A DNA stretch of 64,000 nucleotides from Pararhodobacter sp. (GCF_034676545.1 NZ_JAUCBZ010000015.1:2573001-2637000); one strand, 5' to 3'. Shown: positions 54,465 to 63,941, counted from the stretch's first letter. The notes: generated by a model from the sequence alone, not told the origin. Made by a program: numbers and translations.

Positions 54465-54559
54465 AGGTCCCCGCGAAACACGTCTTGCGCGACCTTGCCA
54501 TGCCGGGGGTTAAGAAAGGGTTTGGACAAACGCAGCCCGCGGCGGCAGTTCGTGCCCGG

Positions 54560-54573
54560 TTGATATGCGTCAA
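54560..54573. promoter_or_regulatory. FNR-like box
   Basis: TTGATATGCGTCAA matches the alphaproteobacterial FnrL/Dnr consensus TTGAT-N4-ATCAA at nine of ten bases. It lies between the divergent small exported protein and the ACR3-like carrier, 145 bases before the carrier's ATG. A single near-match may be chance. Confidence 0.35.
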
Positions 54574-54717
54574 GGCGGCTGGCCGCCAACACTGGCAATC
54601 AGTGCAGACCCGAAGGACTGATGTCACCACAACGACGGCGAGAGCGTGACGCGGATGGCGAGGGGGCGCATGTCGCGGCTCGCGCGATCAAGCTCTGCCA
54701 GAAAGAGGATACCCCAC

Positions 54718-55683
54718 ATGCGCATTCTCGCGGCCATGACCCGAAATCTGACCTTGGCCATTCCGGTCACCATGCTGATTGGCCTTCTTTTTGGCCTGAT
54801 GGCCCCGGTGGACTGGCTGAAATCCCTGATCGTGCCGCTGACGCTGCTGATGGTGTACCCGATGATGGTCAACCTCAATATGCGTCAGATGCTGGACGGC
54901 GGAGATACCAAGGCGCAAGTGCTGGCCCAGACGATCAATTTCGGCATCATCCCGTTTTTCGCCTTCGCGCTGGGTTGGCTCTGGTTTCCTGACCAGCCGT
55001 TCCTGGCGCTCGGCCTGTTGCTTGCGGCCTTGCTGCCGACCAGCGGCATGACCATTGCCTGGACCGGGTTCGCCAAGGGCAACGTCGCCGCCGCCGTCAA
55101 GATGACGGTCGTCGGGTTGATCCTAGGGTCTTTGGCCACGCCGTTTTATGTGCAATGGCTGATGGGCGCGACGATTCCGGTCGATCTGGTCGCGGTCCTG
55201 GTGCAGATCGCGCTGGTGGTCTTTCTGCCGATGCTGGCCGGTCAGGCGACGCGGCATGTTTTGATCGGTCGCTATGGTCCGCAGCGCTTTCGGGACGTCT
55301 GGGCACCGCGTTTTCCACCCTTGTCGACCTTGGGGGTTCTGGGAATCGTCTTTGTGGCAATCGCGTTGAAAGCGTCGGATCTGGTGACAAAGCCCGAGAT
55401 GCTGCTGTCGATCATTGTGCCGCTGCTGGTGCTCTACGGTTTCAACTATGTGCTCAGCACCGTGGTCGGCAAGGTGTTGTTGCCGCGCGGCGAGGCCATC
55501 GCGCTGGTCTATGGCACCGTGATGCGGAACCTGTCGATTGCCCTGGCGCTGGCGATGAACGTCTTTGGCGAGGCGAGCGCTGACGCCGCGCTGTTGATCG
55601 CGATTGCCTATATCATTCAGGTCCAATCCGCCGCGTGGTATGTCAAGCTGGGCAACCGTATTTTCGGCCCGCCACCCGCCTGA
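54718..55683 (+). CDS. Bile acid:sodium symporter / ACR3-like transporter
   Basis: A 321-residue membrane protein with about ten helices of the BASS superfamily. The segment ALLPTSGMTIAWTGFAKGNVAAAVKM and the SSG-type pattern are close to arsenite carriers of the ACR3 family; LVYGTVMRNLSIALALAMNVFG is typical too. ACR3 usually has a conserved Cys in helix 4 that I do not see here, so arsenite export is uncertain. Start is ATG 54718 after AGAGG. Confidence 0.75.
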   Translation: MRILAAMTRNLTLAIPVTMLIGLLFGLMAPVDWLKSLIVPLTLLMVYPMMVNLNMRQMLDGGDTKAQVLAQTINFGIIPFFAFALGWLWFPDQPFLALGLLLAALLPTSGMTIAWTGFAKGNVAAAVKMTVVGLILGSLATPFYVQWLMGATIPVDLVAVLVQIALVVFLPMLAGQATRHVLIGRYGPQRFRDVWAPRFPPLSTLGVLGIVFVAIALKASDLVTKPEMLLSIIVPLLVLYGFNYVLSTVVGKVLLPRGEAIALVYGTVMRNLSIALALAMNVFGEASADAALLIAIAYIIQVQSAAWYVKLGNRIFGPPPA

Positions 55684-55753
55684 GGACGGCGGGTTCGACA
55701 TGGCTGTTGCGGCAAGGCCGGGCGGCGGTGTGGGCGCGGTTCACGCGCCCAGA

Positions 55754-57706
55754 TCACACATCCACATCCTCGACGAAGCGCGCGTTTTCCTGAATATACT
55801 GGAAGCGCAGTTCGGGTTTCTTGCCCATCAAGCGCTCGACCAGATCGCTGGTTTCGCCGGGGAAATCCTCGTCGATACTCACCCGGATCAGCTTGCGGGT
55901 TTCGGGGTTCATGGTGGTGTCCTTGAGGTCCTTGGCGTCCATCTCGCCCAGGCCCTTGAAGCGCGAGACGTCGATCTTGCCCTTGCCGCCAAGGCCTTTA
56001 GCGAAATGTTCATCTTTTTCCGCTTCATCTAGACAATAGACCCGGCGCGCGCCCTGGGTCAGGCGGAACAGAGGAGGACAGGCCAGATAGAGATGCCCGT
56101 GGTCGATCATCGGCCGCATCTGGGTAAAGAAAAACGTCATCAAAAGTGCGGCGATATGCGCGCCGTCGACATCGGCGTCGGTCATGATGATGATCTTGTC
56201 ATAGCGCAGATCATCGACGCGGAATTTGCTGCCCATGCCGACGCCAAGCGCCTGGCACAGATCGTTGATTTCGGCATTGGCCCCCATCTTGCCCGAGGCC
56301 GCGCCCAGCACGTTGAGGATCTTGCCGCGCAGGGGCAGCAGGGCTTGGGTCTTGCGGTCGCGGGCCATTTTGGCGGAGCCACCGGCCGAGTCGCCCTCGA
56401 CGATGAACAATTCGGTGCCGGCGCGGTTGGTGGCCGAGCAATCGACCAGTTTGCCGGGCAGGCGCAGGCGTTTGGTGGCGGTCTTGCGGGCGGTTTCCTT
56501 TTCCTGACGGCGCTTGAGGCGTTCCTCGGCGCGCAGGATCAGGAAATCGAGGATCGCCCCGGCGGATTTGGTGTCGGCGGCGAGCCAGTTGTCGAAATGG
56601 TCGCGCACCGCCCCCTCGACCAGCCGCGCGGCCTCGGTGGTGGCAAGGCGGTCCTTGGTCTGGCCGACGAATTCGGGCTCGGCGATGAAACACGACACCA
56701 GCGCGCAACCGCCGGTCATCATGTCCTCGCGGGTGATCTGGCTGGCTTTGCGGTTGTTGGCGAGTTCGCCATAGGCGCGGATGCCCTTGAGGATGGCGGC
56801 CCAGAACCCGGCCTCGTGGGTGCCGCCCTCGGGCGTGGGCACGGTGTTGCAATAGCTTTGCACGAAGCCGTCGCGCATCGGTGTCCAGTTGATCGCCCAT
56901 TCCACCGAGCCGGGGACGTTGAATTTTTCCTTGAATTCGACCTTTCCGGCAAAGGGTTTGTCGGCGTAGGTGACGTCGGTGCCCAGTTGCTCGTTGAGGT
57001 AATCCGCGAGGCCGCCGGGGAAGTGGAACACCGCCTCCATCGGCGTGTCGCCGTCCTCGATGGCGGATTTCCAGCGGATTTCGACGCCCGAGAACAGATA
57101 CGCCTTGGAGCGCACCATTTTCAGCAGGCGCGAGGGGCGAAAGCGCAGAGAGCCGAAGATCTGGTCGTCGGCGTGGAAGGTGACCGAGGTGCCGCGGCGA
57201 TTGGGCGCGGGGCCGACCTTGGCGACCGGGCCCTGGGGGATGCCGCGGGCGAATTCCTGAACGAAAAGCTCGCGGTTGCGGGCCACTTCGACGCGCATGT
57301 GATCCGAAAGCGCGTTGACCACCGAGGCGCCCACCCCGTGCAACCCGCCCGAGGTCTGATAGGCCTTGCCGGAGAATTTGCCGCCCGCGTGCAAGGTGCA
57401 CAAGATCACCTCAAGCGCGGATTTGTCGGGAAATTTGGGGTGCGGGTCGATCGGGATGCCGCGGCCATTGTCGCGCACGGTGACCGAATAATCGGCGTGC
57501 AGCTCGACCTCGATGCGGGTGGCGTGCCCGGCGACGGCCTCGTCCATGGAGTTGTCGAGGACTTCGGCAACGAGGTGATGCAGGGCGCGCTCGTCCGTGC
57601 CGCCGATATACATGCCGGGGCGCTTGCGGACGGGTTCGAGCCCTTCGAGCACCTCGATGGAGGAGGCGTCATAGGTTTCGGGTTGGCCGGAGAGAAGGTC
57701 GGACAT
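55754..57706 (-). CDS. parE: DNA topoisomerase IV subunit B
   Basis: The ATPase subunit of topoisomerase IV (650 residues), which separates linked daughter chromosomes together with ParC. GHKL ATPase domain: EVLDNSMDEAVAGHA, DNGRGIPIDPH, HAGGKFSGKAYQTSGGLHGVG (in parts). TOPRIM domain: IVEGDSAGGSAK, IIIMTDADVDGAHI. The C-terminal FKGLGEMDAKDLKDTTMNPETR distinguishes ParE from GyrB. Start is ATG 57706; the frame extends to 57763. Confidence 0.96.
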   Translation of the reverse strand: MSDLLSGQPETYDASSIEVLEGLEPVRKRPGMYIGGTDERALHHLVAEVLDNSMDEAVAGHATRIEVELHADYSVTVRDNGRGIPIDPHPKFPDKSALEVILCTLHAGGKFSGKAYQTSGGLHGVGASVVNALSDHMRVEVARNRELFVQEFARGIPQGPVAKVGPAPNRRGTSVTFHADDQIFGSLRFRPSRLLKMVRSKAYLFSGVEIRWKSAIEDGDTPMEAVFHFPGGLADYLNEQLGTDVTYADKPFAGKVEFKEKFNVPGSVEWAINWTPMRDGFVQSYCNTVPTPEGGTHEAGFWAAILKGIRAYGELANNRKASQITREDMMTGGCALVSCFIAEPEFVGQTKDRLATTEAARLVEGAVRDHFDNWLAADTKSAGAILDFLILRAEERLKRRQEKETARKTATKRLRLPGKLVDCSATNRAGTELFIVEGDSAGGSAKMARDRKTQALLPLRGKILNVLGAASGKMGANAEINDLCQALGVGMGSKFRVDDLRYDKIIIMTDADVDGAHIAALLMTFFFTQMRPMIDHGHLYLACPPLFRLTQGARRVYCLDEAEKDEHFAKGLGGKGKIDVSRFKGLGEMDAKDLKDTTMNPETRKLIRVSIDEDFPGETSDLVERLMGKKPELRFQYIQENARFVEDVDV

Positions 57707-57834
57707 GGGGCTGCTCGTTTCTTGTCTGTCGGAGTGTTCCGGGCAATAGACCATTGGCAGCACGCCGACGCAAGGTTTAGGGCTGGAACCGTGCCGGAAT
57801 GGCGATATGGTGTGGCGGAGTTCAGGAGGTCAAC

Positions 57835-58149
57835 ATGGATGCGATGCAAGGTGATCTGAACGGTATGATGAGTGTTGTGGCGACGATGCTGTTGGCGGCG
57901 GCGGTTGTGCTGGCCTGTGTGGCGCTCTGGCTGGGGCACCGCCGGGTCCGCGCGGGTGACTTGCGCCGCGCGCTGTGGACCCTTTCGGCGCTGATCGGCC
58001 TCAACGCATGGCTGGCGGTCATGGCGTTCCTCGCGGACACGCGGTTTGTGGACAATCCGGCGCAATGGATCATGGGCGGTTTTGGCGGGCCGGCCCTTGC
58101 GGGCTATGCCTTGGGCTGTTCGCTGGGGCTGTTGCGCACCCGGGGCTGA
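57835..58149 (+). CDS. Small membrane protein of unknown function
   Basis: A 104-residue protein with three predicted membrane helices (MMSVVATMLLAAAVVLACVALWL, LSALIGLNAWLAVMAFLA, GGPALAGYALGCSLGLL; in parts). ATG 57835 is preceded by CAGGAGGT, a strong ribosome site. It is divergent from parE and convergent with the GST gene. No family recognised. Confidence 0.65.
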   Translation: MDAMQGDLNGMMSVVATMLLAAAVVLACVALWLGHRRVRAGDLRRALWTLSALIGLNAWLAVMAFLADTRFVDNPAQWIMGGFGGPALAGYALGCSLGLLRTRG

Positions 58150-58159
58150 GTGGCGGGTG

Positions 58160-58828
58160 TCACGCGTAACGGTCCGGCTCGGCGGTGCGCTCGGCCCAAA
58201 GCTGGGTGAACACCGGACGCGCGCGACAGGCCTCGAGCCAGCGACGCAACGCCGCGAACTCGGCAAAGGCCACCGTATCATACATGGCAAAGCGCACGCA
58301 TTCCACCAACAGGATATCGGCGACGGTGAACCGGTCGCCCAGCAACCAGGGCCGCGATTGCAGATGCGCGTCGAGCCGCGCAAAGGGCTGTTGCAGCGCC
58401 TTTCTTGCGGCGTCGATGGTTGCCCGGCCCTGCTCGGTGTCCACAGTGCCGCGGTGATTGACGATCAGAATGTCCAGCGCGGGCTGCTCGATGGTCGAGT
58501 CGCCAAAAAACGCCCATTGCAACGTCAGGGCCTCCTCGACCTCGGTCTGCGGGGTCAGCGGGCCGCCGAATTTCCGCGCGAGATAGAGGGTTATCGCCAT
58601 CGATTCCGTCAGCGTCAGTTCGCCGTCGGTCATCGCGGGAACCTGCGCCATCGGGTTCAGGGCGCGGAACGCGGCGCTGGCCGTGTTGACGGGCGCGCTG
58701 GCGGCTGATGGGTCGCCGATCCGATAGGCCTGGACCACCGGCACCCACTCGAACGGGGCGTCCATTTCGCGCAACAGCCAGAGCGGACGCAGGGTCCGAG
58801 ACCGCAAAGACCCGTAAAGTGTAACCAT
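58160..58828 (-). CDS. Glutathione S-transferase family protein
   Basis: A 222-residue protein with an N-terminal thioredoxin-like domain (MVTLYGSLRSRTLRPLWLLREMD, NPMAQVPAMTDGELTLTESMAI; in parts) and the C-terminal helical GST domain (LLGDRFTVADILLVECV). The residue that usually activates glutathione may be Ser9 or Arg10, so the class is unclear. Start is ATG 58828; the frame extends to 58885. Confidence 0.85.
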   Translation of the reverse strand: MVTLYGSLRSRTLRPLWLLREMDAPFEWVPVVQAYRIGDPSAASAPVNTASAAFRALNPMAQVPAMTDGELTLTESMAITLYLARKFGGPLTPQTEVEEALTLQWAFFGDSTIEQPALDILIVNHRGTVDTEQGRATIDAARKALQQPFARLDAHLQSRPWLLGDRFTVADILLVECVRFAMYDTVAFAEFAALRRWLEACRARPVFTQLWAERTAEPDRYA

Positions 58829-58899
58829 GATGACGGCCTTTTGCCTGAGACACCCAACCTTGGCGCAGGTCAGGTGCAGGGCCAATGCGGGGAAGGGAA

Positions 58900-58974
58900 T
58901 GGTGGGCGATAAGGGATTTGAACCCCTGACATCTTCGATGTGAACGAAGCGCTCTACCGCTGAGCTAATCGCCC
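58900..58974 (-). tRNA. tRNA-Val (CAC)
   Basis: Acceptor stem GGGCGAT/ATCGCCC, D-arm AGCTCAGCGGTAGAGC, anticodon stem CTTCG/CGAAG around the loop TTCACAT (anticodon CAC), and a normal T-arm GGGG-TTCAAAT-CCCT. CCA is encoded at 58900-58902. It reads valine codon GTG. Confidence 0.95.
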
Positions 58975-59172
58975 CCGTGGCGGCTATCTAAGCGGTGTTT
59001 CCGGCAGGCTCAAGAGGGTTCCTGCGAATTCGTGCAAAAACCGGGTCGGCGGCACAAAGCCCCTGCCCCTTGGAACCCGGCTTTCCCTGCGCTAGACTGC
59101 ACGCCTCGAGGACGACCTCACCCGATTTGGGCCAATACGCCGGGACGACCCGGCCCTGTTCCAGAGGTCGCC

Positions 59173-59604
59173 ATGCGGACCACCCCAGACCGTATTCGTC
59201 ATGCCGTGTCCTTTGAGATCATCGGCTTGGCGCTGGTAACCCCGCTGGGTGCGCTGGTCTTTGACAAACCGGTCAACGCCATCGGGGTGATCGCCCTGGT
59301 CGGCGCAAGTTTGGCGACCTTGTGGAATTACCTGTATAATCTGGGCTTTGATCACCTGATGCAACGGGCGCTTGGCCACACGCGCAAGACGGTGGCGCTG
59401 CGGGTTCTTCATGCGCTGTTGTTCGAGGCGGGGCTGCTGCTGGTGCTGTTGCCGTTCATTGCCTGGTATCTGGACCTGACACTGTGGCAGGCGCTGGCCA
59501 TGGATATCTCTTTCGCGGCGTTTTATCTGGTCTATGCCTTTGTGTTCAACTGGACCTATGACCTGATTTTCCCGATCCCCAGGACCACCGCCCCGAGCCG
59601 TTGA
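59173..59604 (+). CDS. PACE family efflux transporter
   Basis: A 143-residue membrane protein with four helices in two tandem halves, as in AceI. The first helix has RIRHAVSFEIIGLALVTPLGA with the Glu needed for transport; VALRVLHALLFEAGLLL starts the second half. PACE pumps export chlorhexidine, acriflavine and short diamines. Start is ATG 59173 with AGAGG upstream; the frame extends to 59032. Confidence 0.87.
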   Translation: MRTTPDRIRHAVSFEIIGLALVTPLGALVFDKPVNAIGVIALVGASLATLWNYLYNLGFDHLMQRALGHTRKTVALRVLHALLFEAGLLLVLLPFIAWYLDLTLWQALAMDISFAAFYLVYAFVFNWTYDLIFPIPRTTAPSR

Positions 59605-59608
59605 GCCA

Positions 59609-59643
59609 CAAAAAAACCGCGCCCCCAAGGTTGAGGGCGCGGT
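59609..59643 (-). terminator. Terminator of lon
   Basis: On the minus strand ACCGCGCCC / GGGCGCGGT (9 bp) with a 10-base loop is followed by seven T, 22 bases after the lon stop codon. It may serve the convergent PACE gene poorly, since no T run lies on that side. Confidence 0.85.
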
Positions 59644-59664
59644 ATGGTCTTGGAGTTGTTGCGC

Positions 59665-62070
59665 TTAATGCGCGGTCAGGCCCGGCTCATCGCCGCGACC
59701 GGCAAGCCTTGCGGCCTGTGCGGCTTCTTCGGCAACCTCATCCCATTCGATGGGTTCGGGCTGGCGCACCAAAGCGTGCTTGAGCACTTCGCGGACATGG
59801 CTGACCGGGATGATCTCCAACCCCTCTTTGACGTTTTCGGGGATCTCGGTCAGATCCTTGGCGTTTTCCATCGGGATCAACACCTTGGTGATGCCGCCAC
59901 GCAGCGCCGCCAGAAGTTTCTCCTTGAGGCCACCAATCGGCAGCACATTGCCGCGCAGCGTCACCTCGCCGGTCATCGCCACTTCCTTGCGCACCGGGAT
60001 GTTGGTCAGCACCGAGACAATCGAGGTGACCATGCCGACCCCGGCCGAAGGGCCGTCCTTGGGCGTGGCGCCTTCGGGAACGTGGACGTGGATGTCGATG
60101 GCGTCGAAGCGCGGCGGTTTCACGCCGATTTCGGGCGCAATGGAGCGCACGAAACTGCTGGCTGCCTCGATGCTTTCCTTCATCACGTCGCCCAGCTTGC
60201 CGGTGGTCTTCATCCGCCCCTTGCCGGGCAGTTTCAGCGCCTCGATCTGCAGCAATTCGCCGCCCACACTGGTCCAGGCCAGCCCGGTGACCACGCCGAC
60301 CTGATCCTCGGTCTCGGCCAGGCCATAGCGATGACGCTGGACGCCGAGGAAGTCGGACAGGTTTTCATCCGTGACTTCGACATGTTTGGTCTCACGCTTG
60401 ATGATCTTGGTGATCGCCTTGCGCGCCAGTTTGGACAATTCGCGCTCGAGGTTGCGGACCCCGGCTTCGCGGGTGTAGTGGCGCAAGATCGCCGTCATCG
60501 CCCCCTCGGACACGCTGAGTTCACCCTTTTTCAGCCCGTGGTTCTTGATCACCTTGGGCATCAGGTGGCGGCGTGCGATCTGGGTTTTCTCATCCTCGGT
60601 GTAGCCTGACAGCGGAATGATCTCCATCCGGTCCAGCAGCGGGCCGGGCATGTTATAGGAGTTCGCCGTGGTGATGAACATCACGTCGCTGAGGTCATAT
60701 TCCACCTCGAGATAATGGTCGACGAAGGTCGAGTTCTGTTCCGGATCAAGCACTTCCAGCATGGCGCTGGCCGGATCGCCGCGGAAATCCTGCCCCATCT
60801 TGTCGATTTCATCGAGCAAGATCAGCGGGTTGGTGGTCTTGGCCTTTTTCAACGCTTGAATCACCTTGCCCGGCATGGAGCCAATATAAGTGCGCCGGTG
60901 GCCGCGGATCTCGCTCTCGTCGCGCACGCCACCAAGGGAAATGCGGATGAATTCGCGCCCCGTGGCCCGCGCAACCGAGCGGCCAAGGCTGGTTTTGCCG
61001 ACACCCGGAGGGCCAACGAGGCACAGGATCGGCCCCTTCAGCTTGGCCGAGCGCGATTGCACCGCGAGATATTCGACGATGCGCTCCTTGACCTTTTCCA
61101 GGCTGTAGTGGTCTTCGTCAAGCACGGTTTGCGCGCGGCCAAGGTCCTTCTTGACCCGGCTTTTCACACCCCATGGCAAGGCCAGCAACCAATCCAGATA
61201 GTTGCGCACAACCGTGGCCTCGGCCGACATCGGTGACATCGACTTGAGCTTTTTCAGCTCGCCCTCGGCCTTCTCGCGCGCTTCCTTGGAGAATTTGGTC
61301 TCCTTGATGCGGTTTTCCAGCTCGGCCAACTCGTTCTGGCCATCCTCGCCGTCGCCCAATTCCTTCTGAATGGCCTTCATCTGCTCATTCAGATAATAGT
61401 CGCGCTGGGTGCGCTCCATCTGGGTTTTCACGCGGCTCTTGATCTTGCGCTCGACTTGCAGGACGGAAATCTCGCCCTCCATCAGGCCATAGACCTTTTC
61501 CAGACGCTCGCCGATATTCAGCGTTTCCAGCAACTCCTGCTTGCGCGGCACCTCGACGGCCAGATGCCCGGCGGCCAGATCGGCCAGACGGCCCGGCGCA
61601 TCCGCATCGCTCACCGCGGCAAGCGCCTCTTCGGGCACATTGCGCTTGATCTTGGCGTAGCGCTCGAAATCGTCGAGCACCGCACGGGTCAGTGCGACCA
61701 CGGAGGCCTCGTCGCCATCGGTTTCTTCCAACACTTCGGCGGTGGCCTCGAAATGTTGATCGTTTTCAACGAAGTCCTTGATCCGGACACGGGTTTTCCC
61801 CTCGACCAGAACCTTGACGGTGCCATCCGGCAGGCGCAGCAGCTGCAGCACCGAGGCCAAAACGCCAACCTGATACAGCTCATCCGCGGCAGGATCCTCG
61901 GCGGCATTGTCGATCTGCGTGACCAGAAGGATCTGCTGATCATTCTGCATCACCGTCTCAAGCGCCCGGATCGATTTATCGCGACCGACAAACAACGGAA
62001 CGACCATGTGTGGAAACACGACCATGTCGCGCAATGCCAATACCGCGAAAGTGTTCGATTGATCTGACAT
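59665..62070 (-). CDS. lon: ATP-dependent protease Lon
   Basis: An 801-residue AAA+ protease that degrades damaged and regulatory proteins. Order: N-terminal LAN domain (LALRDMVVFPHMVVPLFVGR), coiled coil, AAA+ with Walker A GPPGVGKTS and Walker B LILLDEIDKM, then the protease domain with the catalytic Ser in PKDGPSAGVG (near residue 675) and Lys in GNVLPIGGLKEK. It has a likely RpoH promoter and a strong terminator. Confidence 0.97.
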   Translation of the reverse strand: MSDQSNTFAVLALRDMVVFPHMVVPLFVGRDKSIRALETVMQNDQQILLVTQIDNAAEDPAADELYQVGVLASVLQLLRLPDGTVKVLVEGKTRVRIKDFVENDQHFEATAEVLEETDGDEASVVALTRAVLDDFERYAKIKRNVPEEALAAVSDADAPGRLADLAAGHLAVEVPRKQELLETLNIGERLEKVYGLMEGEISVLQVERKIKSRVKTQMERTQRDYYLNEQMKAIQKELGDGEDGQNELAELENRIKETKFSKEAREKAEGELKKLKSMSPMSAEATVVRNYLDWLLALPWGVKSRVKKDLGRAQTVLDEDHYSLEKVKERIVEYLAVQSRSAKLKGPILCLVGPPGVGKTSLGRSVARATGREFIRISLGGVRDESEIRGHRRTYIGSMPGKVIQALKKAKTTNPLILLDEIDKMGQDFRGDPASAMLEVLDPEQNSTFVDHYLEVEYDLSDVMFITTANSYNMPGPLLDRMEIIPLSGYTEDEKTQIARRHLMPKVIKNHGLKKGELSVSEGAMTAILRHYTREAGVRNLERELSKLARKAITKIIKRETKHVEVTDENLSDFLGVQRHRYGLAETEDQVGVVTGLAWTSVGGELLQIEALKLPGKGRMKTTGKLGDVMKESIEAASSFVRSIAPEIGVKPPRFDAIDIHVHVPEGATPKDGPSAGVGMVTSIVSVLTNIPVRKEVAMTGEVTLRGNVLPIGGLKEKLLAALRGGITKVLIPMENAKDLTEIPENVKEGLEIIPVSHVREVLKHALVRQPEPIEWDEVAEEAAQAARLAGRGDEPGLTAH

Positions 62071-62136
62071 GCTTACCTCAACTCATTTTCGTCGCAGATG
62101 GCCCAAGATCGGCCCTGCGCTCCTGTTCACCGTCCT

Positions 62137-62165
62137 ATTTGGGGCGGAACACCCCAGAGTTCAAC
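62137..62165 (-). promoter_or_regulatory. Heat-shock (RpoH-type) promoter of lon
   Basis: On the minus strand TTGAAC (within GTTGAAC, 62159-62165) and CCCCAAAT (62137-62144) are separated by 14 bases, close to the sigma-32 consensus CTTGAA-N13/14-CCCCATNT. It lies about 70 bases before the lon ATG. Confidence 0.55.
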
Positions 62166-62248
62166 ACTTCGTCTGCATCGGTTTCACATCTCACTGTGGC
62201 ACAAGTAAGCAGTGAATGAGACGGTTTTGAGGATTGGTTAAAAAAGTG

Positions 62249-63373
62249 TTACATTGCAAATGGATAGCCAATCCTGCGCCAGAGATGAAACAAATCCACC
62301 CCAACAGGTTGTGATCGCGCCAGCGCCCAGCGATGGGGCAAAATCGCGCAAACACCCAGGGCCGCCAGCCCCGCCGTGCCATCCGCGCCAAACAGGTGCC
62401 CGGCGCTGAAAATCGCCAGATCATCAACCAGGTCGTCGCGCACAAGGCTGGCCGAAAGCCCGCCACCGCCCTCGCACAAGACCCGCGTCAACCCCGCCGC
62501 GCCCAGGGTTTGCAGCACATCGGGCAGGTCCAATTGCCCCTGGGCATCAAGCTTGCAGGCGATCAGGCGCGCGCCACGCGCCGCCCAAGCCTGCCGCGCC
62601 GCCTCGGGTGCGTCCGGCCCATGCACAAGCCAAACCGGCGCCGCCCCAAGGCTACGCCCCAGCCGATTGTCCGGCGACAAGGTCAGGCGGCTGTCGGCCA
62701 CGATCCGCACCGGTTGCGGCAGCTCGCCCAGATCGCGCACCCGCAGGTCCGGGTCATCCGCGCGCGCCGTGCCCGCGCCCACCAGAACCGCATCATGCTG
62801 CGCGCGCATCAAATGCACCATCCGGCGCGCCTCGGGCCCGGTGATCCAGCGGCTTTGCCCTGTCGCCGTGGCAATCCGCGCATCCAGCGTCAGCGCAAGC
62901 TTCAGCGTCACCATCGGCCGCCCCCGCGTCACGCGCGACACGAACCCGGCATTGGCCAGCAGCGCGGCGTCCCCTTCGACCGCCTCGGTGACACGCACGC
63001 CCGCCGCGCGCAACATCGCGTGCCCGCGCCCGGCCACCCGCGGGTCCGGATCGGTCATGGCGCTGACGACACGGGCTACCCCCGCCGCGATCAACGCCTC
63101 GGCACAGGGCGGTGTTTTCCCATGGTGCGCGCAGGGTTCAAGACTGACATACGCGGTCGCGCCGCGCGCCCTCTCGCCCGCCTGCGCCAGCGCCTGCACC
63201 TCGCCATGCGGCCGACCGCCCGGCTGGGTCCAACCCCGACCCTGCACGATTCCATCGCGCACAATCACGCAGCCGACCGCCGGATTGGGCCAGACCGTAC
63301 CCAACCCCCGCGCCGCCAGCCCGATGGCCGATTTCATGTAGCGCCGATCAAGCTCGGTCGCGCCGACACCCAT
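62249..63373 (-). CDS. ribD: Bifunctional riboflavin biosynthesis protein RibD
   Basis: A 374-residue enzyme for two steps of riboflavin synthesis: the N-terminal deaminase (HGEVQALAQAG, EPCAHHGKTPPCAEALIAAG; zinc ligands His, Cys, Cys) and the C-terminal NADPH-dependent reductase (KLALTLDARIATATGQSRWITG, in parts; CEGGGGLSASLV). Start is ATG 63373; the frame extends to 63544 within the nrdR end. It follows nrdR, as in many alphaproteobacteria. Confidence 0.93.
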   Translation of the reverse strand: MGVGATELDRRYMKSAIGLAARGLGTVWPNPAVGCVIVRDGIVQGRGWTQPGGRPHGEVQALAQAGERARGATAYVSLEPCAHHGKTPPCAEALIAAGVARVVSAMTDPDPRVAGRGHAMLRAAGVRVTEAVEGDAALLANAGFVSRVTRGRPMVTLKLALTLDARIATATGQSRWITGPEARRMVHLMRAQHDAVLVGAGTARADDPDLRVRDLGELPQPVRIVADSRLTLSPDNRLGRSLGAAPVWLVHGPDAPEAARQAWAARGARLIACKLDAQGQLDLPDVLQTLGAAGLTRVLCEGGGGLSASLVRDDLVDDLAIFSAGHLFGADGTAGLAALGVCAILPHRWALARSQPVGVDLFHLWRRIGYPFAM

Positions 63374-63384
63374 CTTTGTTCCCT

Positions 63385-63445
63385 CAATATCCTGGGGGGT
63401 GAATTGGCCGCAGGCCAAGAGGGGGGCAAAGCCCCCTTCAAAAAG
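63385..63445 (+). repeat. Intergenic repeat element, copy C (degenerate)
   Basis: CAATATCCTGGGGGGTGAA, GGCCGCAGGCC and AGAGGGGGGCAAAGCCCCCT follow the pattern of copies A and B, but the CATCTTGCC head is eroded. It fills the gap between nrdR and ribD, where its hairpin may act on transcription. Confidence 0.6.
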
Positions 63446-63446
63446 G

Positions 63447-63914
63447 CTATTCCTCGTCCACCACCGGCGGCCGCAGTTCCGAGACGAATTTGTCGAAATC
63501 ATCCGCCGCCTGGAAGTTCTTGTAAACACTGGCAAAGCGCACATAGGCGACGGTGTCGATCCGGGCCAGCGTTTCCATCACGATCTCGCCGATCGCGGCA
63601 CTGGGAATGTCGGTCTCGCCCATGCTTTCCAGACGCCGCACGATGCCCGAGATCATCTGCTCGATGCGCTCGGGCTCCACCGGACGTTTCTGCATCGAGA
63701 TACGGATCGAGCGCTCCAATTTGTCGCGGTCGAACGGTTCGCGTTTGCCCGAGGATTTCACCACCACCAGATCGCGCAACTGCACACGTTCATAGGTGGT
63801 AAAGCGACCACCACAGGCCGGACAAAAACGCCGCCGCCGGATGGAGACATGGTCCTCGGCCGGGCGAGAATTTTTCACCTGAGTATCGACATTTCCGCAA
63901 AACGGACAGCGCAT
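63447..63914 (-). CDS. nrdR: Transcriptional repressor NrdR
   Basis: A 155-residue repressor of ribonucleotide reductase genes that senses ATP/dATP. Zinc ribbon MRCPFCGNVDTQVKNSRPAED ... CPACGGRFTTYERVQLRDL (in parts; four cysteines), then the ATP-cone (VVVKSSGKREPFDRDKLERSI). It is upstream of ribD in a common arrangement. Start is ATG 63914. Confidence 0.96.
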   Translation of the reverse strand: MRCPFCGNVDTQVKNSRPAEDHVSIRRRRFCPACGGRFTTYERVQLRDLVVVKSSGKREPFDRDKLERSIRISMQKRPVEPERIEQMISGIVRRLESMGETDIPSAAIGEIVMETLARIDTVAYVRFASVYKNFQAADDFDKFVSELRPPVVDEE

Positions 63915-63941
63915 GGCCTCTCCCTCGGGGTCGCGTGTGGG

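Noticed and set aside
56093..57859. A long open frame (588 codons) antisense to parE
   Set aside because: It mirrors the codon pattern of parE in high-GC DNA, has no recognisable domain and covers the whole of a certain gene. The same holds for long antisense frames opposite ilvI (38541-40184), uup (52383-54563) and patatin/bdhA (19404-21050).
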